Of a stretch of DNA of 64,000 nucleotides, positions 23,351-31,642 are shown one piece after another. Source of the DNA: Streptomyces pilosus. Lineage in GTDB: Bacteria > Actinomycetota > Actinomycetes > Streptomycetales > Streptomycetaceae. The DNA lies in assembly GCF_014649835.1 (NCBI RefSeq), contig NZ_BMTU01000010.1, positions 62,001-126,000 on the forward strand. The letters are read 5' to 3'. The notes beneath the pieces are model-generated. The model was not told where the DNA came from and searched no databases. It saw nothing but the letters and a program-made list of their open reading frames with translations. A program made the position numbers and the translations under genes. Each line of letters starts with the position of its first letter. Positions within the stretch are counted from its first letter, which is position 1.

Positions 23351-24955
23351 GTGACCGCAACACAGGCGCCTGATACGGCGCCGCCCGCCGCCATGACCAA
23401 CCGGCAGATACTCCAGGCCATGTCCGGGCTGATGGCCGGCATGTTCGTGGCGATCCTGGCGGGCACCGTGGTGGCCAACGCGCTGCCCACGATCATCGCC
23501 GACCTGGGAGCGAGCCAGTCCTCCTACACCTGGGTCGTCACCTCGGAGCTGCTGGCCATGACGGCGACCGTGCCGCTGTGGGGCAAGCTGTCCGACCTGT
23601 TCGACAAGAAGCTGCTGCTCCAGCTGTCGCTGGGCATGTTCGTGATCGGCTCGCTGCTCGCGGGCTTCTCCAACGGCGTCGAACTGCTGATCTTCAGCCG
23701 TGTCCTGCAGGGCATCGGCGCGGGCGGACTGACCGCGCTCGCCCAGGTCGTGATGGCGGCGATCATCCCGCCCCGCCGGCTCGGCAAGTACGCGGGCATC
23801 TTCGGCGCGGTGTTCGCCGTCGGCACGGTGGCCGGGCCGCTGATCGGCGGTGTGCTGGTGGACACCTCCTGGCTCGGCTGGCGCTGGTGCTTCTTCATCG
23901 GCGTACCGTTCGCGCTGCTCGCCATCGCGCTGCTCCAGCGCACCCTGAGCCTGCCCGTGGTCCGCCGCAAGGCGAAGATCGACTTCCTGGGCGCCTTCCT
24001 CATCGTGGCGGGCGTCTGCGCCCTCCTCATCTGGGTGACGCTGGCGGGCAACGAGTTCGACTGGGTCTCCTGGCAGACCGCCGCGCTCACGGGCGCCGGG
24101 GTCCTGCTGCTGGCCGCCGCCGTGTTCGTCGAGGCGCGGACGGAGGAGCCGGTCATCCCGCTGGGCATCTTCCGCAACCGCACGGTCACGCTGACCACCG
24201 TCGCCAGCCTGCTGGTGGGTGTCGCCATGTTCGGCGGCACGGTCTTCCTGTCACAGTACTTCCAGGTCTCCCTCGGCAAGTCGCCGACCGTCGCCGGTCT
24301 GATGAGCCTGCCGATGATCCTCGGTCTGCTGGTGTCGTCCACCGTGGCCGGCCAGGTGATCAGCAAGACGGGTGTCTGGAAGCGATACCTGGTGGCGGGC
24401 GCGGTGATCATGACCGTCGGCCTGGGCCTGCTCTCCACCATCGGCGCGGACACCTCCTTCACGCTGCTCAGCCTCTACATGGCCGTGCTCGGCGTCGGTG
24501 TCGGCATGCTGATGCAGAACCTGGTGCTGGCCGCCCAGAACGACGTGCCCGCGAGCGAACTGGGCGCCGCCACCTCCGTACTGTCCTTCTTCCGCAGCAT
24601 GGGCGGCACCATCGGCACCAGCGTCCTCGGTGCGATCCTCGCCAACCGGGTCGCCGCCGAGACGACCAAGGGCATGGACGCGGCGGGCATCCCCGCGGCC
24701 CCGGGGGCGGGAAGCGGCGAGGCCAGCGTCCCGGACATGAGCACCCTGCCCGAGCCGGTACGCGGAATCATCGAGCACGCCTACGGTGTCGCCACCGCGG
24801 ACCTGTTCCTCATCGCCACTCCCTGCGCGCTGCTCGCGCTGATCACGGTCGTGTTCCTCAAGGAGAAGCCCCTGAAGACGACCAGCGGCATGGAGCGCCT
24901 CGCCGAGGAGTCCGGTTCCGCGACCGCCCCCGACAAGGCGGCGGTCGGCGGCTAG
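23351..24955 (+). CDS. DHA2-family MFS multidrug exporter (14-TM)
   Basis: 534 residues with about fourteen transmembrane helices. VVANALPTIIADLGASQSSYTWVVTSELLAM and GKLSDLFDKKLLLQLSLG are the family signature regions, and LQGIGAGGLTALAQVVMAAIIPPRRLGKYAG covers the motif B/C area. These proteins export cationic drugs or antibiotics by proton antiport; the substrate is unknown. The GTG start at 23351 is preceded by GAGAGAG. It follows the TetR gene with a 97-bp gap and is probably regulated by it. A strong hairpin terminates it. Confidence 0.88.
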   Translation: MTATQAPDTAPPAAMTNRQILQAMSGLMAGMFVAILAGTVVANALPTIIADLGASQSSYTWVVTSELLAMTATVPLWGKLSDLFDKKLLLQLSLGMFVIGSLLAGFSNGVELLIFSRVLQGIGAGGLTALAQVVMAAIIPPRRLGKYAGIFGAVFAVGTVAGPLIGGVLVDTSWLGWRWCFFIGVPFALLAIALLQRTLSLPVVRRKAKIDFLGAFLIVAGVCALLIWVTLAGNEFDWVSWQTAALTGAGVLLLAAAVFVEARTEEPVIPLGIFRNRTVTLTTVASLLVGVAMFGGTVFLSQYFQVSLGKSPTVAGLMSLPMILGLLVSSTVAGQVISKTGVWKRYLVAGAVIMTVGLGLLSTIGADTSFTLLSLYMAVLGVGVGMLMQNLVLAAQNDVPASELGAATSVLSFFRSMGGTIGTSVLGAILANRVAAETTKGMDAAGIPAAPGAGSGEASVPDMSTLPEPVRGIIEHAYGVATADLFLIATPCALLALITVVFLKEKPLKTTSGMERLAEESGSATAPDKAAVGG

Positions 24956-24969
24956 GTCCGCCCCCACCC

Positions 24970-25007
24970 GTTCGCCCCGGATCCGCACCCGCGGGTCCGG
25001 GGCGAAC
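24970..25007 (+). terminator. Terminator after the DHA2 exporter
   Basis: A 17-bp inverted repeat with one G-T pair (outer arms GTTCGCCCCGGA and TCCGGGGCGAAC, loop ACCC) starts 15 bases past the stop. Confidence 0.85.
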
Positions 25008-25092
25008 GTGCGCCGGTCTCGCGAGGACTCCCGGTGACGCGTCCGCCGTCGCGGCGGCCTCCCCCTCCGTACTGCCGTTACGATCCCGGGAG

Positions 25093-25158
25093 CGGCCGGG
25101 ACGTACGAGAACACCGGCGCGGGAACGGCCGGGACGTATGAGAGCACCGGCGCGGGTC
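25093..25158. repeat. Two tandem copies of a 33-bp repeat upstream of the LacI gene
   Basis: Copies at 25093-25125 and 25126-25158 differ at four positions and each contains CGGCCGGGACGTAYGAG. They lie in the 350-bp gap (24956-25305) between the exporter and LacI genes, 40 bp before the LacI operator. The role is unknown; they could be activator sites or a simple duplication. Confidence 0.7.
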
Positions 25159-25200
25159 CGGCGAGTCCCCCCGACCTTGTCAGCCCGGCGAACCGGCATG

Positions 25201-25216
25201 TATAACGTTGTAAAAC
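25201..25216. promoter_or_regulatory. Candidate LacI operator 1 (autoregulation)
   Basis: TATAACGTTGTAAAAC has the CG-centred AACGTT dyad typical of LacI-family sites and matches operators at 26651 and 37431. It lies 90 bp before the LacI start. Confidence 0.65.
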
Positions 25217-25305
25217 TTGAGCCCGGCGGCTCGGCGCACGACTCACGGTGACGGCATCCCATCCGCACCGGCCAACCGGGTCGGGCCGCTCACGAAGGGA
25301 TTGCC

Positions 25306-26337
25306 GTGCGGGTCAGCCTCAAGGACGTCGCCGCGCACGCGGGGGTCTCCATCAAGACCGTCTCCAACGTGGTGAACAACTACCAGCACGTCACCCCGGC
25401 CATGCGCGAGCGTGTCCAGCGGTCCATCGACGCGCTCGGCTACCGGCCCAACCTCGCCGCCAGACACCTGCGGAAGGGGCGTACGGGCATCATCGCGCTG
25501 GCGCTGCCCGAGCTCGGCAACCCCTACTTCGCCGAGCTGGCCGCCTCGGTCATCGACGCCGCCTCCCGGCACGACTACATCGTGCTGCTCGACCACACCG
25601 GAGGGTCGCGCGAGCAGGAGCTCCTGGTGAGCCAGGGATTCCGGGCCCGGGTCATCGACGGGCTCATCCTCAGCCCCATCGAGCTGGAGGCCGAGGACCT
25701 GCGCGACCGCTCCGAGGACGTACCGCTGGTGCTGCTCGGCGAGCGGGACTACGACCTGCCGTACGACCACATCGCGATCGACAACGTCGCCGCGGCCCGC
25801 GCCGCCGTGCGGCACCTGATCGCGCTGGGGCGGCGGGAGGTGGCGTTCATCGGGGCCCGGCGCGGGCGGAGCGAGCCGGCCCAGTTGCGCGTCCGCGGCT
25901 GGCGGGAGGAACTCACGGCCGCGGGGCTCGCGGCCGACGAGGGGCTGGTCGCGGCCACCGACGGCTGGGGGCACGCCGACGGGGCGCTCGCCATGAACCA
26001 CATCCTGGACAGCGGGCGCCGGCCGGACGCGGTGTTCGCCTACAACGACCCCATGGCGATCGGGGCGATGCGGGTGCTGCACGAACGGGGCCTGCGCGTG
26101 CCGGAGGACATCGCCGTCGTGGGGTTCGACGACGTCATCGAGGGCCGCTTCGGCGCGGTCACGCTGACCTCCGTGTCCCCCGACAAGGCCGCCATCGGCC
26201 GGCTGGCGGTGGAGTCGGTGCTGGCCCGGCTCAACGACCGGGCGCCGGAGCCACGCCGCATCCGGGCGGACCACCAACTCGTGGAACGGGAGAGCACGCT
26301 CGGCCGCCCGGCCGGATCCGCGCGGGGAACCCACTGA
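25306..26337 (+). CDS. LacI-family repressor of the furanose/sugar locus
   Basis: 343 residues. The N-terminal HTH is SLKDVAAHAGVSIKTVSNVVNNYQHVTPAMRERVQRSIDALGYRPNLAA (about 4-53) with a hinge helix, followed by a periplasmic-binding-type effector domain (about 60-335) with GFDDVIEGRFG near the end. The GTG at 25306 has AAGGGA upstream. It precedes the ABC importer operon on the same strand, and matching CAACG-centred operators occur before itself, the importer and the second GH2 gene. The inducer is likely the imported sugar; identity is not shown by sequence. Confidence 0.92.
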   Translation: MRVSLKDVAAHAGVSIKTVSNVVNNYQHVTPAMRERVQRSIDALGYRPNLAARHLRKGRTGIIALALPELGNPYFAELAASVIDAASRHDYIVLLDHTGGSREQELLVSQGFRARVIDGLILSPIELEAEDLRDRSEDVPLVLLGERDYDLPYDHIAIDNVAAARAAVRHLIALGRREVAFIGARRGRSEPAQLRVRGWREELTAAGLAADEGLVAATDGWGHADGALAMNHILDSGRRPDAVFAYNDPMAIGAMRVLHERGLRVPEDIAVVGFDDVIEGRFGAVTLTSVSPDKAAIGRLAVESVLARLNDRAPEPRRIRADHQLVERESTLGRPAGSARGTH

Positions 26338-26547
26338 CGGACATCAGCGTGGGACGCCGGCCGCGGGCGGGCGGACACCGGCGAAGGCGGGCCCTCCCGA
26401 CGGCCTGACGACCGCGTCCTGCTCCCAGGTCATCGCGACCACGTCACCGCGAACGTCTCGCCGCCCCCCCCTTCTCCGCAAGCAATCACCCACGCCCTGG
26501 GGCCACTTCGCCGTACCCGGCGCCTCCGCCGCACGCACCCCGGGTGC

Positions 26548-26555
26548 AAGCGCTT
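26548..26555. promoter_or_regulatory. AAGCGCTT palindrome, possible second LacI/carbon-control site
   Basis: GCAAGCGCTTCC contains AAGCGCTT, the other common centre of LacI-family operators in actinobacteria. It lies 100 bp upstream of operator 2 in the 439-bp gap 26338-26776, which otherwise shows no gene. It may bind a different LacI member. Confidence 0.4.
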
Positions 26556-26650
26556 CCTCCGCAGCCCACCTCCGCTGCGGCCTCGACGGCACGTCAGGAA
26601 CCGGCCACTCCTCCCCCTCCGACCTTGCGCGCGAGGGGTTTACAGCCTCC

Positions 26651-26665
26651 TTCCAACGATGTAAA
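26651..26665. promoter_or_regulatory. Candidate LacI operator 2 (ABC importer)
   Basis: TTCCAACGATGTAAA differs at two positions from the perfect palindrome found before the second GH2 gene. It is about 110 bp upstream of the binding-protein ATG. Confidence 0.7.
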
Positions 26666-26776
26666 AACCTCCTTGCGGCGCACCGGACGCCGCCGTGCAC
26701 AGGGGGAGCAGCTCCACACCCGCGCGCCCTTCGGCTCCCCAGTTCCCTTTTCAGCGTCACCCGGATCGGGGTCACC

Positions 26777-27871
26777 ATGCAGCGCACCACTCACCGTTCC
26801 CGCCTCCTCACCCGCCCGGCGCTCATCGCCCTGGCCGCCGCCATGGCCGTGACCGCCACCTCCTGCGCCAAGTCGGAGGACGACGCGGCGGGCGGCAAGA
26901 AGTCGACCGCGGCCGCCGACGCCGGCCAGAAGGTCGTCACGCCCAAGCCGGGCAGCAAGACCTGCACCATCGACGCCTACGGCGGCAAGAAGATCGACCT
27001 GAAGGACGCCACGGTCGGGTTCTCCCAGTCGGAGAAGGAAGCCAATCCCTTCCGCATCGCCGAGACGCAGTCCATCGAGGACGAAGCGGCCGAGCGGGGC
27101 GTCAAGCTGCTGACGGCCAACGCCCAGTCGCAGTTCTCCAAGCAGATCAGCGACGTGCAGGACCTGCTCGCCAAGGGCGCCGACCTGCTGGTGATCGCCC
27201 CGCTCAACTCCGACGGCTGGGACCCGGTGCTGCAGGCCGCCGCCGCGAAGAAGGTGCCCATCGTCACCATCGACCGCAAGATCAACGCCACGGCCTGCAA
27301 GGACTACGTGTCCTTCATCGCCTCGGACTTCGTCGAGCAGGGCAGGCGTGCCGCCGACCACATGATCGAGGCCACCGGCGGCAAGGGCGAGGTCGCCATC
27401 CTGCTGGGTTCGGCCGGCAACAACGTCACCACCGAGCGCACCCAGGGCTTCAAGGAGCGCGTGGCCGAGAAGGCACCCGGACTGAAGGTCGTCTTCGAGC
27501 AGACCGGTGACTTCACCCGTGAGAAGGGCCAGCAGGTCACCGAGCAGCTCATCCAGTCCAAGCCCGGCATCAAGGGCATCTACGCGGAGAACGACGAGAT
27601 GGGCCTCGGCGCGGTGGCCGCGCTCAAGGGCGCGGGCAAGAAGGCCGGAGACATCGAGATCGTCACCGTCGACGGCACGCGCAACGCCGTGCAGGGCGTC
27701 GTCGACGGCTGGATCAGCGGTGTCATCGAGTCCAACCCGAGGTTCGGCCCGCTGGCGTTCCAGACGCTGGACACCTTCACCCAGGGCAAGGAAGTCCCCC
27801 AGGACATCGTGATCCAGGACAGCGCCTACAGCCCCGACAACGCCGAGCGGGACCTCGGCAAGGCCTACTGA
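26777..27871 (+). CDS. Sugar ABC transporter substrate-binding lipoprotein (YtfQ-like)
   Basis: 364 residues. An N-terminal signal with charged start and hydrophobic core (LIALAAAMAVTATSC) ends in a lipobox with Cys30, so it is a lipoprotein anchored outside the membrane. The mature domain is a pentose/hexose-type periplasmic binding protein (VGFSQSEKEANPFRIAETQSIEDEAAERG, DVQDLLAKGADLLVIAPL, AENDEMGLGAVAALKGAG). The FSQ...NPFR start and the downstream pair of permeases resemble the YtfQ galactofuranose system. The ATG at 26777 is about 110 bp after a LacI operator. A hairpin after the stop probably makes this gene the most abundant of the operon. Confidence 0.9.
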   Translation: MQRTTHRSRLLTRPALIALAAAMAVTATSCAKSEDDAAGGKKSTAAADAGQKVVTPKPGSKTCTIDAYGGKKIDLKDATVGFSQSEKEANPFRIAETQSIEDEAAERGVKLLTANAQSQFSKQISDVQDLLAKGADLLVIAPLNSDGWDPVLQAAAAKKVPIVTIDRKINATACKDYVSFIASDFVEQGRRAADHMIEATGGKGEVAILLGSAGNNVTTERTQGFKERVAEKAPGLKVVFEQTGDFTREKGQQVTEQLIQSKPGIKGIYAENDEMGLGAVAALKGAGKKAGDIEIVTVDGTRNAVQGVVDGWISGVIESNPRFGPLAFQTLDTFTQGKEVPQDIVIQDSAYSPDNAERDLGKAY

Positions 27872-27880
27872 ACCCGCCGC

Positions 27881-27906
27881 GGGCCCGGTACTTCCGCTCC
27901 GGGCCC
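27881..27906 (+). terminator. Attenuating hairpin between binding protein and ATPase genes
   Basis: GGGCCCGG and CCGGGCCC pair across a 10-base loop, ten bases past the binding-protein stop. Such hairpins commonly reduce read-through into the ATPase and permease genes. Confidence 0.6.
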
Positions 27907-27913
27907 CGTCCGC

Positions 27914-27952
27914 CGTCACTCTCTCTTCCTGGTCGTCACTCTCTCTTCCTGG
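27914..27952. repeat. 19-bp tandem duplication at the ATPase ribosome site
   Basis: CGTCACTCTCTCTTCCTGG occurs at 27914-27932 and 27934-27952 with a single-base gap. The second copy runs into the GGAGG ribosome site. The pyrimidine-rich duplication may tune spacing or translation, or be recent slippage. Confidence 0.8.
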
Positions 27953-27960
27953 AGGCACAG

Positions 27961-29517
27961 GTGGCTCCCCCCGCCGAAGTCCTCGCCGTCCGCGGACTCA
28001 GCAAGACCTTCCCCGGCGTCCGGGCCCTGGACGGCGTGGACCTGACCCTGCACGCCGGCGAGGTCCACGCACTGATCGGTGAGAACGGCGCCGGCAAGTC
28101 GACCCTCATCAAGCTCCTCACCGGGGTCCACCGGCCCGACGCCGGTGACATCGTTTTCCAGGGGCGCGACGTCTCGTTCGCCACTCCGCTGGAGGCCCAG
28201 AAGGCCGGGATCTCGACCATCTACCAAGAGGTCAACCTGATCCCCCTGCTGAGCGTCGCCCGCAACCTCTTCCTGGGCCGCGAGCCGCGGAACCGTCTCG
28301 GTCTGCTGGACCTCACCCGCATGCACCGCGAGGCCGAGGAGACGCTCGGCGCCTACGGGGTGCGCGTGGACGTCCGCCGTCCGCTGCGCCGCCTCGGCGT
28401 GGGCGCGCAGCAGATGGTCGCCCTCGCCCGGGCCGTGGCGAGCGAGGCCCGGATCGTCGTCATGGACGAACCGACCTCCTCCCTGGAACCGCGGGAGGTC
28501 GAGACGCTGTTCTCGGTCATCCGCAGGCTGCGCGACGAGGGCATCGCCGTCGTCTACGTCAGCCACCGCCTGGACGAGCTGTACGCGGTGTGCGACACCG
28601 TCACCGTGCTGCGCGACGGCCGCCGCGTGCACCACGGCCGCCTCGCCGACCTCGACCGGCTGACCCTGGTGTCCACCATGCTCGGCCGGGAACTGGGCGA
28701 GGTGCGCAAGGAAGGACTGACCAAGTTCACCGGCGACCATCACGCCACCGGCGCCCGGCCGGTGCTGGAGGCGACGGACCTGACGGTCCCGCACCAGCTG
28801 CACGGCGTGTCCGTGAGCATCCGCCCCGGTGAGGTCGTCGGCCTCGGCGGACTGCTCGGCTCCGGACGCACCGAGACCGCGAAGGCCCTGTCCGGTGCGC
28901 TGGCGACGCGTTCGGGCCGTGTCGTGGTGGCCGGGGTCCCGCTGCGCCCGGGCTCCACACCGGCGGCCATCAGAGCCGGCGTCAGCCTGCTGCCGGAGGA
29001 CCGCAAGAGCGAGGGCATCGTGCCCGGTCTGTCGGTGCGCGAGAACATCTCGCTGGCCGTCCTGCCCCGGCTCTCCCGGTTCGGCCTGGTCTCCGAGGCA
29101 CGCGTCGACCGCATCGTCGACACCTTCGTCGAACGGCTGCGCATCAAGGCGTCCTCGCCGCACCAGAAGGTCGGCGAACTGTCCGGCGGCAACCAGCAGA
29201 AGGTGCTGCTCGCCCGCTGGCTGGCGATGAACCCGAAGGTCCTGCTGCTGGACGAGCCGACCCGGGGCATCGACGTCGGGGCCAAGGCCGAGGTGCAGAA
29301 ACTCGTGGACGAACTCGCCGCGGACGGCCTGGGAGTCCTGCTCATCTCCTCCGACCTGGAGGAACTGATCGAAGGGTCCGACCGCGTGGTCGTACTGAAG
29401 GACGGTGCCGTCGTCGGCGAACTGACCGGCGACGAGGTCACCGAGGACAGGCTGATGCGGAGCATCGCCGGGCACGCCCCGGCCGGGGACACGGTTCGGG
29501 AGGCGGCCGATGGCTGA
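27961..29517 (+). CDS. Sugar ABC transporter ATPase (two ABC domains, YtfR/RbsA-like)
   Basis: 518 residues, tandem nucleotide-binding domains. Domain 1 has Walker A GENGAGKST and Walker B VVMDEPTSSLE; its signature loop is degenerate (RRLGVGAQQM). Domain 2 has a degenerate Walker A (GGLLGSGRTE), an intact signature LSGGNQQK and Walker B LLLDEPTRGID. This asymmetry is normal for monosaccharide ATPases such as RbsA and YtfR. The GTG start at 27961 follows GGAGG. It overlaps the first permease by eight bases. Confidence 0.95.
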   Translation: MAPPAEVLAVRGLSKTFPGVRALDGVDLTLHAGEVHALIGENGAGKSTLIKLLTGVHRPDAGDIVFQGRDVSFATPLEAQKAGISTIYQEVNLIPLLSVARNLFLGREPRNRLGLLDLTRMHREAEETLGAYGVRVDVRRPLRRLGVGAQQMVALARAVASEARIVVMDEPTSSLEPREVETLFSVIRRLRDEGIAVVYVSHRLDELYAVCDTVTVLRDGRRVHHGRLADLDRLTLVSTMLGRELGEVRKEGLTKFTGDHHATGARPVLEATDLTVPHQLHGVSVSIRPGEVVGLGGLLGSGRTETAKALSGALATRSGRVVVAGVPLRPGSTPAAIRAGVSLLPEDRKSEGIVPGLSVRENISLAVLPRLSRFGLVSEARVDRIVDTFVERLRIKASSPHQKVGELSGGNQQKVLLARWLAMNPKVLLLDEPTRGIDVGAKAEVQKLVDELAADGLGVLLISSDLEELIEGSDRVVVLKDGAVVGELTGDEVTEDRLMRSIAGHAPAGDTVREAADG

Positions 29518-30472
29518 GGCAACCCTGGAGACCGTCCCGCTGGACAGGGCCCGCGTCCTGCAATGGCTTCAGACGTACGGCGTCTACGCCGGCGTTGCCC
29601 TGCTCGTGGTCGTCAACATCGTCATCACCCCGCACTTCCTGACCGCGGAGAACTTCCGCACCCAGGCCGTGCAGGTCGCTCCCGTCATCATCGTGGCGCT
29701 GGGCATGGCCCTGGTCATCGGCACCGAGGGCGTCGACCTCTCGGTCGGTGCCGTGATGGCCCTCGCTGCCTCCGTTACGGCCCTCTACCTGGGCTACGGA
29801 CTGCTGCCGGCGCTGCTGGTGGTGGCGGTGTTCGCCGCCGGGATCGGGCTGGCCAACGGAGCGCTGGTGGCGTTCGTCGGGGTGCAGCCGATCGTGGCGA
29901 CCCTGGCCCTCATGGTCGGCGGACGCGGACTCGCCCTGGTGCTGCTGCCGCAGCTGGAGGACCTGCGCAACCCCGCCCTGGCGTCCCTGGGCTCCGGCGA
30001 CGTGCTCGGCGTCCCGTACCTGATCCTGATCGCCGCGGTGCTGGCCCTGCTGGTCGCCTTCGTCGTGCGCCGCACCACCTTCGGACGGCAGCTCCTCGCG
30101 ATCGGCGACAGCCGTCCCGCCGCACAGCTCGCCGGACTGCCGGTGCGCCGGGTCCTGATCGTGGTGTACGTCGTCTGCGCGCTGCTCGCCGCCGTGGCGG
30201 GCGTCCTCGCCACGGCACGGCTCCAGGCCAGCGACCCGACCTCACTGGGCAATCTGATGGAGCTGTCCGCGATCACCGCCGTCGTGGTCGGTGGGACACC
30301 GCTCACCGGCGGCCGGGTGAACATCGCGGGCACCGTGGCGGGAGCCGTCCTCATCCAGCTGCTCACCGCCACCCTCATCAAGCACGATCTGCCGCCCTCC
30401 TGGACCCAGATCGCGCAGGCCGCAGTGATCGTGTGCGCGGTGTACGCGGCACGGGGACGGGGGAAGCGATGA
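29510..30472 (+). CDS. Sugar ABC permease 1 (YtfT-like)
   Basis: 320 residues, BPD_transp_2 family, with about eight to ten membrane helices. LGMALVIGTEGVDLSVGAVMALAASV is the characteristic loop, and the coupling region GDSRPAAQLAGLPVRRVLIVVYV is conserved. The ATG lies inside the end of the ATPase gene. A second, different permease follows directly, so the channel is probably a heterodimer, as in YtfT-YjfF. Confidence 0.92.
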   Translation: MAEATLETVPLDRARVLQWLQTYGVYAGVALLVVVNIVITPHFLTAENFRTQAVQVAPVIIVALGMALVIGTEGVDLSVGAVMALAASVTALYLGYGLLPALLVVAVFAAGIGLANGALVAFVGVQPIVATLALMVGGRGLALVLLPQLEDLRNPALASLGSGDVLGVPYLILIAAVLALLVAFVVRRTTFGRQLLAIGDSRPAAQLAGLPVRRVLIVVYVVCALLAAVAGVLATARLQASDPTSLGNLMELSAITAVVVGGTPLTGGRVNIAGTVAGAVLIQLLTATLIKHDLPPSWTQIAQAAVIVCAVYAARGRGKR

Positions 30473-31506
30473 GCGCCACGAAGACGGACGCCCCGCCCGC
30501 CGCGACGCGGGGCGAGGGGCCGGCACCGGCCGGTGAAGCCGTAGGGGCGGCACGCTCCGAGCGGGTGAGCGCGCTGGTCCAGCAGCACGGCGCGCTGGCG
30601 GTGCTGGTGGTCGTCTCGGTGGTGGCGTCGTTCAGCTTCGACTCCTTCGCCACCGGGGACAACCTCGGCAACATGGCGACGAGTTCGGCGTTCCTGGCGA
30701 TCGTCGCGCTGGGCATGACCTTCGTGATCGTCACGGGCGGCATCGACCTGTCGGTCGGTTCACTGTTCGCGCTGGGCGGGGTGCTGGCCGCCTGGGGTTC
30801 ACGGCACGGCACCCTGGTCGCCCTGCTGCTGCCGCTCGTCGTGTGCGGGACGGTGGGCGTGGTCAACGGCCTGCTCGTGGCCCGCTCCCGGCTGGCGCCC
30901 TTCATCGTGACCCTGGCGGCGATGCTCGGTGCCCGCGGTCTGATGCTGGCGCTCACCGACGAGGGCGCCGAGACGTACCTGATCGGCAAGGGGTCCTTCC
31001 TCGCCGAACTCGGCCAGGGCAGCACCCTGGGGCTCGGCAACCCGGTGTGGATCACGCTGGCGCTGTTCGCCGCCGGGGCGGTCGTGCTGCGCCGCACACG
31101 GTTCGGCCAGCACGTGTACGCGGTCGGCGGCAACGAGGACGCGGCGGCCCTCATGGGCGTGCCCGTGGCCCGGACGAAGGTCCTCGTCTACACCCTGTCG
31201 GGAGTACTGGCAGGACTGGCCGGCGCGCTCAACGCGGCGTGGCTCGCCTCCGGGGTGACGATCCTCGGCAGCGGCATGGAGCTGGAGGCCATCGCCGCCG
31301 TCGTCATCGGCGGGACCCTGCTCACCGGCGGGCTCGGCCACGTCAGCGGGGCACTGGTCGGGGTGCTGCTGCTGAAGGTGATCCAGAACGTCATCAACCA
31401 GATCGGCTCCCTGGACTCCTCCTACCAGCAGGTCGTCAGCGGCGCCTTCCTGGCTGTCGTGGTCGTCGCCCAGACCTGGCTGGGCCGCCGGCGGCAGCTG
31501 ATGTGA
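30469..31506 (+). CDS. Sugar ABC permease 2 (YjfF-like)
   Basis: 345 residues, same family as permease 1 but clearly diverged. Residues 1-30 form a polar Ala/Pro-rich N-terminus, then about nine helices follow. GMTFVIVTGGIDLSVGSLFALGGVLAAWGS and GNEDAAALMGVPVARTKVLVYTLSG are the two signature loops. The ATG overlaps the preceding stop (ATGA). Two permease genes in a monosaccharide ABC operon are less common than one and are typical of the YtfQRT-YjfF galactofuranose importer, which supports a furanose substrate. Confidence 0.92.
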   Translation: MSATKTDAPPAATRGEGPAPAGEAVGAARSERVSALVQQHGALAVLVVVSVVASFSFDSFATGDNLGNMATSSAFLAIVALGMTFVIVTGGIDLSVGSLFALGGVLAAWGSRHGTLVALLLPLVVCGTVGVVNGLLVARSRLAPFIVTLAAMLGARGLMLALTDEGAETYLIGKGSFLAELGQGSTLGLGNPVWITLALFAAGAVVLRRTRFGQHVYAVGGNEDAAALMGVPVARTKVLVYTLSGVLAGLAGALNAAWLASGVTILGSGMELEAIAAVVIGGTLLTGGLGHVSGALVGVLLLKVIQNVINQIGSLDSSYQQVVSGAFLAVVVVAQTWLGRRRQLM

Positions 31507-31642
31507 AGCTCCGGACGCGGCAGCCGGGCGCCGTCCGGCTCCCACTACCGCGTCCGGTACCGGGCGGCCGGCCACGCCACGACGCGGACCGGCCGCTTCG
31601 CGCACGCGCACGTCTCCCACCCCCACTTCCCGAGGAGCGACG

